NCBI GenBank assembly: GCA_023459095.1
Contig: JAEWVQ010000247.1
Span: 1-5,881 of the forward strand
Origin: Pseudomonadota bacterium
GTDB taxonomy: Bacteria; Pseudomonadota; Gammaproteobacteria; Burkholderiales; Rhodocyclaceae
DNA: 5,881 nucleotides
Reading direction: 5' to 3'
A program made the translations under genes and the position numbers. The notes under the pieces are model-generated. The model made no database searches. It saw only the letters and a program-made list of their open reading frames with translations, and was not told where the DNA came from. Each line of letters opens with the position of its first letter. Within the stretch, counting starts at the first letter, position 1. This document shows positions 1-3,558 of this stretch, piece by piece.

Positions 1-35
1 GCCGGCGCCTGACCCTCCCTTGAACCCTTGACGAT

Positions 36-39
36 GGAG
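36..39 (+). promoter_or_regulatory. Shine-Dalgarno GGAG favouring the GTG start at 46
   Basis: GGAG ends six bases before the GTG at 46. The alternative ATG at 34 overlaps this motif and has only C/T-rich sequence upstream, so the ribosome site supports the downstream start. Confidence 0.45.
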
Positions 40-45
40 TCCCCC

Positions 46-516
46 GTGACCACAGCCCCTCGAGCCGAGCCCCTGATCATCCCCGCCGAATGGCGCGTCC
101 GCTACAACTACCCGGCCGGCGAGACCGGCTCGCGCTTCTTCAACGCCCTGCGCGACCGGAAGATCCTGGCCACTCGCTCCAGCGCGTCGGGCATCAGCTA
201 CCTGCCGCCGCGGGCCTACTGCGAGCGGTCCTTCCAGCCTTGCGACGAATGGGTGGAAGCCGGCCACACCGGCACGATCGAGGCGGCGACCATCGTGTCG
301 GCCGCGTTCGAGAACCTGCCCGCGCCGCCCTACGCCATCGCCTATGTGCGCCTGGACGGCGTGGACACCGCCCTCATCAACTTCGTGAAGGGGCTGGACC
401 TGAGCGCGGTGGGCGAAGCGGCGCAGCGCCTGCAGCCCGGCACGCGCGTCAAGGTGGTCTTCCGCGACGAGCCCGAGGGGCGCATCACGGACTTCCACTA
501 CGAGCTGGCAGACTGA
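46..516 (+). CDS. DUF35-type Zn-ribbon/OB-fold protein, thiolase partner, degenerate zinc ribbon
   Basis: This 156-residue protein looks like a member of the DUF35 family: an N-terminal rubredoxin-like ribbon (about residues 28-70) followed by an OB-fold (about 72-150). Family members usually sit beside, and form complexes with, SCP2/thiolase-type acyl-CoA thiolases. The family layout is visible: an amphipathic lead (GSRFFNALRDRKILATR, 28-44), a PPR turn (54-56), a W-V-E-x-G strand (69-73) and a G-T-I-E-A-A-T-I-V strand opening the OB-fold. The usual ribbon has two C-x2-C knuckles. Here the first reads S-S-A-S-G (45-49) and the second C-E-R-S-F (59-63), so only Cys59 of the four ligands remains, plus an extra Cys66. 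I chose GTG at 46 because GGAG (36-39) lies six bases upstream; the in-frame ATG at 34 has no visible Shine-Dalgarno and would add four residues. It is probably the last gene of an operon entering from the left, since a terminator-like hairpin follows. A role in CoA-thioester metabolism is inferred from the family only. Confidence 0.8.
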   Translation: MTTAPRAEPLIIPAEWRVRYNYPAGETGSRFFNALRDRKILATRSSASGISYLPPRAYCERSFQPCDEWVEAGHTGTIEAATIVSAAFENLPAPPYAIAYVRLDGVDTALINFVKGLDLSAVGEAAQRLQPGTRVKVVFRDEPEGRITDFHYELAD

Positions 517-519
517 AAC

Positions 520-549
520 AAGAAGGGAGGCCTGCGCGCCTCCCCTCTT
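520..549. terminator. Bidirectional terminator-like hairpin between convergent genes
   Basis: A perfect 7-bp stem GGGAGGC/GCCTCCC (525-531 with 538-544) closes a 6-base loop. After one A/C mismatch it extends by four more pairs (520-523 with 546-549). On the + strand it ends in CTCTTTCT; on the - strand the stem is followed by TTCTTGTTT. The T tracts are short. It lies in the 55-bp gap between the stop of the zinc-ribbon gene (516) and the stop of the ABC ATPase gene (572), which is where a shared terminator for convergent units is expected. Confidence 0.6.
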
Positions 550-571
550 TCTGCATTGCCGGTCTGCCCGG

Positions 572-1366
572 TCACCCCAGCAGCAGCGCGTCGTCGGCGA
601 GCTTCTCGCCGCGCACCTTCTCGAACATGGCCAGCAGGTCGGGCACATCCATGCGCCGGCGCTCTTCGCCGGACACATCGAGCACCACCTGGCCCTGGTG
701 CAGCATCACGGTGCGCTCGCCCACGTCCAGCGCCTGGCGCATGCTGTGGGTGACCATCATGGTGGTCAGCCGGCTCTCGGCCACGATGCGGGCGGTGAGC
801 TGCAGCACGAAATCGGCGGTGCGGGGATCGAGCGCAGCGGTGTGCTCGTCCAGCAGCAGGATGCGTGACGGCTGCAGGGCCGCCATCAACAGGCTGACGG
901 CCTGGCGCTGGCCGCCCGAGAGCAGGCCGATGCGGTCGCCGAGGCGGTTCTCCAGGCCGAGGCCGAGGGTCGCCAGATGGGCGCGGTACTCCTCGCGGCG
1001 CGAGGCCTGCACGGCGCGGCCGAGGCCGCGGCGGCGGCCGCGCATGTCGGCGAGCGCCATGTTCTCCTCGATGGTGAGGTCTTCGCAGGTGCCGGCCATC
1101 GGGTCCTGGAACACGCGCGCGACGCGGCGCGCGCGCTCCCACACCGGCTGGCGGGTGACGTCGACGCCGTCGATGTCGATGCGCCCGCTGTCGACCGCGA
1201 GGTCGCCCGACACCGCGTTGAGGAAGGTCGATTTGCCGGCGCCGTTGGAGCCGATCACGGTGACGAACTGGCCCGCCGGAATCTCCAGCGACATGCCGCG
1301 CAGCGCGCGCGTCTCGATCGGCGTGCCGGGGTTGAAGGTGATGTGCAGGTCTTGTGCGTTGAGCAT
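572..1366 (-). CDS. ABC transporter ATP-binding protein (COG1101, TrpZ/PhnK-like)
   Basis: This 264-residue protein is the cytoplasmic ATPase that would power the importer encoded upstream. All motifs of a working ABC ATPase are visible: Walker A GSNGAGKST (39-47), Q-loop Gln87 in FQDP, signature LSGGQ (149-153), Walker B ILLLD (169-173) with catalytic Glu174, D-loop AALDP (177-181) and the switch His207 in MMVTH. The DEHTAALDP form after Walker B is characteristic of the COG1101 group, which pairs with the COG4120 permeases and COG2984 binding proteins. Length is normal for a single-domain ATPase. The ATG at 1366 is one base beyond the permease stop codon, and a strong GGGAGG (1372-1377 on the complement) inside the permease 3' end lies five bases before it, so the two are very likely translationally coupled. 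It is the last gene of the operon and runs into the terminator-like hairpin. The substrate cannot be read from the ATPase. Confidence 0.93.
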   Translation of the reverse strand: MLNAQDLHITFNPGTPIETRALRGMSLEIPAGQFVTVIGSNGAGKSTFLNAVSGDLAVDSGRIDIDGVDVTRQPVWERARRVARVFQDPMAGTCEDLTIEENMALADMRGRRRGLGRAVQASRREEYRAHLATLGLGLENRLGDRIGLLSGGQRQAVSLLMAALQPSRILLLDEHTAALDPRTADFVLQLTARIVAESRLTTMMVTHSMRQALDVGERTVMLHQGQVVLDVSGEERRRMDVPDLLAMFEKVRGEKLADDALLLG

Positions 1367-1367
1367 G

Positions 1368-2258
1368 TCAGCCTCCCTTCTTGCCGAGCAGACGGCGCTT
1401 GGCCATCGGAATCACCAGGGCGATGGTCACCAGCACCGCGGTCACCAGGTTCAGATCCTGCGCCTGCAGGCCGATGAAGTCGCTGTTGAGCGCGAGCGCG
1501 ATGAAGAAGCGATAGACGATGGCGCCGAGGATCACCGCGAGGGTGGCCAGCACCAGCTTGCGCGAGGGCAGGATGCTCTCGCCGACGATCACCGCAGCCA
1601 GCCCGATGACGATGGTGCCGATGCCCATCGAGATGTCGGCGCCGCCCTGGGTCTGGGCGAACAGCGCGCCGGCGAGCGCGACCAGGGCGTTCGACAGCGC
1701 GATGCCGCCGAGGATCATCCAGCCGCTATTGACGCCCTGCGCGCGCGCCATGCGCGGGTTCGAGCCGGTCGAGCGCATCGCCAGCCCGGTCTGGGTGTTG
1801 AAGAACCAGTCGAGCGCGAACTTGATCGCGATCACCACGGCGAGCAGCACGAGCGGGCGCAGCACGTAGTCGGCGAGCGCGTCGGGCTGCAGGATGGAGA
1901 AGATCGTGGGCTCGCTGATCAGCGGCACGTTGGGCTTGCCCATGATGCGCAGGTTGATCGAGTACAGCGCGATCATCATCAGGATGCTGGCGAGCAGGTC
2001 CATGATGCGCAGCTTGACGTTGAGCCAGCCGGTGACGAAACCGGCACAGGCGCCGGCCGCGGTGGCGATCAGCGTCGAGGTGAAAGGGTCGTGCCCGGTG
2101 GCGATCAGGGTGGCGGCGACCGCGCCGCCGAGCGGGAAGCTGCCATCGACGGTGAGGTCGGGGAAGCGCAGGATGCGGAAGGTGATCAGCACGCCGAGCG
2201 CGACCAGAGCGAAGATCAGGCCGATTTCGAAGGCACCGAGCAGGGTATAGAGCGACAT
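1368..2258 (-). CDS. ABC transporter permease (COG4120, TrpY-like; BPD_transp_2 family)
   Basis: This 296-residue inner-membrane protein forms the transport channel of the importer. It has about eight or nine hydrophobic stretches (roughly 8-28, 40-55, 60-79, 86-104, 133-152, 180-203, 212-229, 236-256 and 266-284) and a positively charged C-terminus (KRRLLGKKGG), which fits the family. The cytoplasmic coupling motif common to branched-chain-type permeases is seen as G-L-A-M-R-S-T-G-S-N-P-R-M-A-R-A-Q-G-V-N (158-177), the segment that docks on the ATPase. The N-terminal F-x-D-L-T-V-D-G-S-F-P-L-G-G block (32-45) is typical of the COG4120 subgroup. The ATG at 2258 has only a weak upstream ribosome site (GGTAG). 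That and the hairpin-filled 110-bp spacer before it suggest lower expression than the binding protein. It is followed one base later by the ATPase gene. One permease gene implies a homodimeric channel. Confidence 0.93.
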   Translation of the reverse strand: MSLYTLLGAFEIGLIFALVALGVLITFRILRFPDLTVDGSFPLGGAVAATLIATGHDPFTSTLIATAAGACAGFVTGWLNVKLRIMDLLASILMMIALYSINLRIMGKPNVPLISEPTIFSILQPDALADYVLRPLVLLAVVIAIKFALDWFFNTQTGLAMRSTGSNPRMARAQGVNSGWMILGGIALSNALVALAGALFAQTQGGADISMGIGTIVIGLAAVIVGESILPSRKLVLATLAVILGAIVYRFFIALALNSDFIGLQAQDLNLVTAVLVTIALVIPMAKRRLLGKKGG

Positions 2259-2293
2259 GTTGTTCTACCGGTGAGGATGGGGCTGGGCGGTGG

Positions 2294-2306
2294 CCCCCGT
2301 CGGGGG
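2294..2306. repeat. Short CCCCC/GGGGG inverted repeat
   Basis: Five C and five G residues flank a three-base loop (GTC), forming a small second hairpin between the 9-bp hairpin and the permease start. It could be chance in such GC-rich DNA. Confidence 0.4.
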
Positions 2307-2324
2307 TGGGGCGGCGGCCCTGCG

Positions 2325-2346
2325 CCGGCCCGCGCGGGCGGGCCGG
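2325..2346. repeat. Perfect 9-bp GC-only inverted repeat with 4-base loop
   Basis: CCGGCCCGC (2325-2333) pairs exactly with GCGGGCCGG (2338-2346) around the loop GCGG. In the minus-strand operon transcript it would form a very stable hairpin 22 bases after the binding-protein stop codon. Confidence 0.7.
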
Positions 2347-2368
2347 GGATGCAGCAGACGGGTGCGGC

Positions 2369-3340
2369 TTATTCGATGATCTTGGCCGCCGACTTGACCA
2401 GTTCGTCGGACAGCGTCACGCCCTGCTTCTTGGCCGCGCCGGGGTTCACGAAGAGGTCGAGATTGCTGCTGGTCTCGGAGGCGATCGTGCCCGGCTGTTC
2501 GCCCTTGAGGATGCGCGCAACCATGTTCCCGGTCTGCTCGCCGAGTTTGCGGTAGTCGATGCCCACCGCGGCGATCGCGCCGCGCTTGACGCTGTCGGTG
2601 TCGGAGGCGACGAGCGGAATCTTGGCGTCGTTGCCGACCTTGACCAGCGATTCGTAGGCCGACACCACGTTGTTGTCGGTGTTGGTGTAGATCACATCGA
2701 CCTTGCCGATCAGGCTGCGCGCGGCCGAGCCGACGTCCACCGAACGCGGCGCGGCGGCTTCGACCAGGCTCATGCCGCGCTTGGGCAGCTGCGCGCGCAG
2801 GGCCTCGACCACGACCATCGAGTTGGCCTCGCCGGGGTTGTACACCATGCCGACGCGCTTGGCGTTGGGCACCACCTTGACGATCAGGTCGATCTGCTTG
2901 TCGAGCTCGAGCACGTCGGAGACGCCGGTGACGTTGCTGCCGGAGGCCGCCATCGACGGCACCAGCTGGGCGGCGACCGGGTCGGTGACCGCCGAGTACA
3001 CCACCGGAATCTGCTTGGTCGCGGCGACCACGGCCTGCGCCGACGGCGTGGCGATGGCGACGATGGCGTCGGGCTTGTCGCCGACGAACTTGCGCGCGAT
3101 CTGCGCCGCGGTGCCGGTGTTGCCCTGTGCGCTCTGGTACTGCCACTTGAGGTTCTTGCCTTCCTCGAAGCCGGCCTTGGCGAGCGCGTCCTTGACGCCG
3201 TCGCGCACCGAGTCGAGCGCAGGGTGTTCGACGATCGCCGTCACCGCGACCGATTTCTGCTGGGCGGCGGCGGGGCCGACGAGGGTCACCGACAGGGCGA
3301 GGGCGCCGAGTACGGCAAGATAGGGCTTGGCAAAGGGCAT
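2369..3340 (-). CDS. ABC transporter periplasmic substrate-binding protein (COG2984, TrpX-like)
   Basis: This 323-residue protein is the periplasmic ligand-binding subunit of the importer. Residues 1-26 form a Sec signal peptide: Lys5, a hydrophobic core (LAVLGALALSVTLVG) and a likely cut after A-A-A before QQ. There is no lipobox cysteine, so it should be soluble in the periplasm. The mature part shows the landmarks of the ABC_sub_bind (PF04392) fold: the opening V-A-V-T-A-I-V-E-H-P-A-L-D strand, a T-P-S-A-Q-A-V-V-A-A-T-K helix, the P-V-V-Y-S-A-V-T-D-P-V-A-A block, N-V-T-G-V-S-D, G-M-V-Y-N-P-G-E-A-N-S at the hinge and V-A-S-D-T-D-S-V late in lobe 2. I chose ATG at 3340 because GGAGGAG lies just upstream and the signal peptide starts there; an in-frame ATG at 3394 would place 18 charged residues before it. 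Some relatives (TrpX of Gram-positive bacteria) are assigned to tryptophan or other aromatic amino acids, but the ligand here is unknown. It is the first gene of the operon, divergent from putA. Confidence 0.92.
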   Translation of the reverse strand: MPFAKPYLAVLGALALSVTLVGPAAAQQKSVAVTAIVEHPALDSVRDGVKDALAKAGFEEGKNLKWQYQSAQGNTGTAAQIARKFVGDKPDAIVAIATPSAQAVVAATKQIPVVYSAVTDPVAAQLVPSMAASGSNVTGVSDVLELDKQIDLIVKVVPNAKRVGMVYNPGEANSMVVVEALRAQLPKRGMSLVEAAAPRSVDVGSAARSLIGKVDVIYTNTDNNVVSAYESLVKVGNDAKIPLVASDTDSVKRGAIAAVGIDYRKLGEQTGNMVARILKGEQPGTIASETSSNLDLFVNPGAAKKQGVTLSDELVKSAAKIIE

Positions 3341-3346
3341 CGTGGT

Positions 3347-3354
3347 TCTCCTCC
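3347..3354 (-). promoter_or_regulatory. Strong Shine-Dalgarno GGAGGAGA for the binding-protein gene
   Basis: On the minus strand GGAGGAGA is followed six bases later by the ATG at 3340. It fixes the start downstream of the alternative ATG at 3394 and predicts strong translation of the binding protein. Confidence 0.8.
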
Positions 3355-3387
3355 GTTGAATCGACCTTGTCGAGATGGCGATTGCGC

Positions 3388-3402
3388 CCGGCACGGTGCC
3401 GG
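3388..3402. repeat. 15-bp palindrome CCGGCAC-G-GTGCCGG
   Basis: Two perfect 7-base arms flank a single central G at 3395. It lies about 48 bp upstream of the binding-protein start codon, so it could be an operator for the importer operon, or a 5' leader hairpin (CCGGC stem, ACGGT loop) if transcription starts further upstream. Confidence 0.5.
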
Positions 3403-3421
3403 CGCGGGACTGAAAGGGCGA

Positions 3422-3450
3422 AGTCTAACCCGGCGCCGCGCAGATGTTGC
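3422..3450 (-). promoter_or_regulatory. Weak candidate promoter for the ABC importer operon
   Basis: On the minus strand GCAACA (3445-3450) and TAGACT (3422-3427) are separated by 17 bases. They match the sigma-70 consensus boxes at three and four of six positions. Transcription from here would start near 3415 and give a leader of about 75 bases containing the 3388-3402 palindrome. Matches are poor and this is a guess. Confidence 0.2.
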
Positions 3451-3466
3451 GGGCGTATTACCCCTA

Positions 3467-3480
3467 GCGACGCGCGTCGC
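3467..3480. repeat. 14-bp perfect palindrome GCGACGCGCGTCGC
   Basis: GCGACGC (3467-3473) is followed directly by its reverse complement GCGTCGC (3474-3480). It lies mid-way between the two divergent genes, a typical operator position, though GC-only self-complementary words are more frequent in DNA of this composition. Confidence 0.45.
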
Positions 3481-3497
3481 GCATCGTGCTCGCATCG
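3480..3497. repeat. Direct repeat CGCATCG x2 with 11-bp period
   Basis: CGCATCG occurs at 3480-3486 and again at 3491-3497, four bases apart, so the copies lie about one helical turn from each other. It bridges the two palindromes on the putA side of the region. It could be paired half-sites for one regulator or chance. Confidence 0.4.
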
Positions 3498-3508
3498 CGG
3501 TATACCGC
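3497..3508. repeat. 12-bp perfect palindrome GCGGTATACCGC
   Basis: GCGGTA (3497-3502) and TACCGC (3503-3508) form a perfect palindrome with an AT-containing centre, about 50 bp upstream of the putA start codon. This is a plausible operator position for control of putA. Confidence 0.5.
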
Positions 3509-3529
3509 CGCGCTGGCGCTGGCTAGATT
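3501..3529 (+). promoter_or_regulatory. Weak candidate putA promoter
   Basis: TATACC (3501-3506) and TAGATT (3524-3529) are separated by 17 bases and match the sigma-70 boxes at three and four of six positions. The upstream box falls inside the 12-bp palindrome, so a bound regulator would affect it directly. The start would be near 3536, giving a leader of only about 23 bases. Evidence is weak. Confidence 0.2.
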
Positions 3530-3547
3530 GGAACTGGGGCGGGCGAT

Positions 3548-3552
3548 GGAGA
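3548..3552 (+). promoter_or_regulatory. Shine-Dalgarno GGAGA for putA
   Basis: GGAGA ends six bases before the ATG at 3559 and decides the putA start. The out-of-frame ATG at 3546 overlaps this motif and is not the start of PutA. Confidence 0.75.
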
Positions 3553-3558
3553 ACGGCG

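Larger units (their letters stand above)
2259..2368 (-). promoter_or_regulatory. Intercistronic spacer between binding-protein and permease genes
   Basis: The 110-bp gap is extremely GC-rich and holds no open frame I can support. It contains two hairpins, listed separately. Neither is followed by a T tract on the transcribed (minus) strand, so it does not look like a Rho-independent terminator. The likely role is to stabilise the binding-protein part of the mRNA or to lower read-through into the permease and ATPase genes, giving excess binding protein. This is an inference from layout. Confidence 0.4.
3341..3558. promoter_or_regulatory. Divergent control region between ABC importer operon and putA
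   Basis: This 218-bp non-coding stretch must hold both promoters, because the importer operon leaves to the left and putA to the right. It has a lower G+C stretch around 3421-3465 and three perfect palindromes (3388-3402, 3467-3480, 3497-3508) plus a direct repeat (3480-3497). I see no strong sigma-70 or sigma-54 site. Because PutA here lacks its own DNA-binding domain, a separate regulator, such as the Lrp-family PutR known in other proteobacteria, may act here; this is inference. Confidence 0.6.

Noticed and set aside
1..23. Possible 3' end of an upstream + strand gene
   Set aside because: Stops occur at 10-12, 21-23 and 29-31 in the three frames, and too few codons remain to choose a frame or a product. 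A thiolase upstream is expected from the DUF35 family but cannot be seen.
90..2555. 821-codon open frame on the + strand
   Set aside because: It crosses the zinc-ribbon gene out of frame and runs antisense to three well-supported ABC genes. Its protein is Arg/Ala/His/Asp-rich with no family landmarks, as expected for a shadow frame in GC-rich DNA.
3361..3373. TCGAC-CTT-GTCGA inverted repeat just upstream of the binding-protein ribosome site
   Set aside because: A 5-bp stem with a 3-base loop is short enough to be chance. It is not convincing as a riboswitch or operator.
3341..3394. N-terminal extension of the binding protein to an ATG at 3394
   Set aside because: It would put 18 charged residues in front of a clean signal peptide, and the GGAGGAGA ribosome site supports the ATG at 3340.
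3381..3406. Sigma-54-like GGCACG element
   Set aside because: The GGCACG half is part of the 15-bp palindrome and no TTGC follows at the required spacing, so it is not a sigma-54 promoter.
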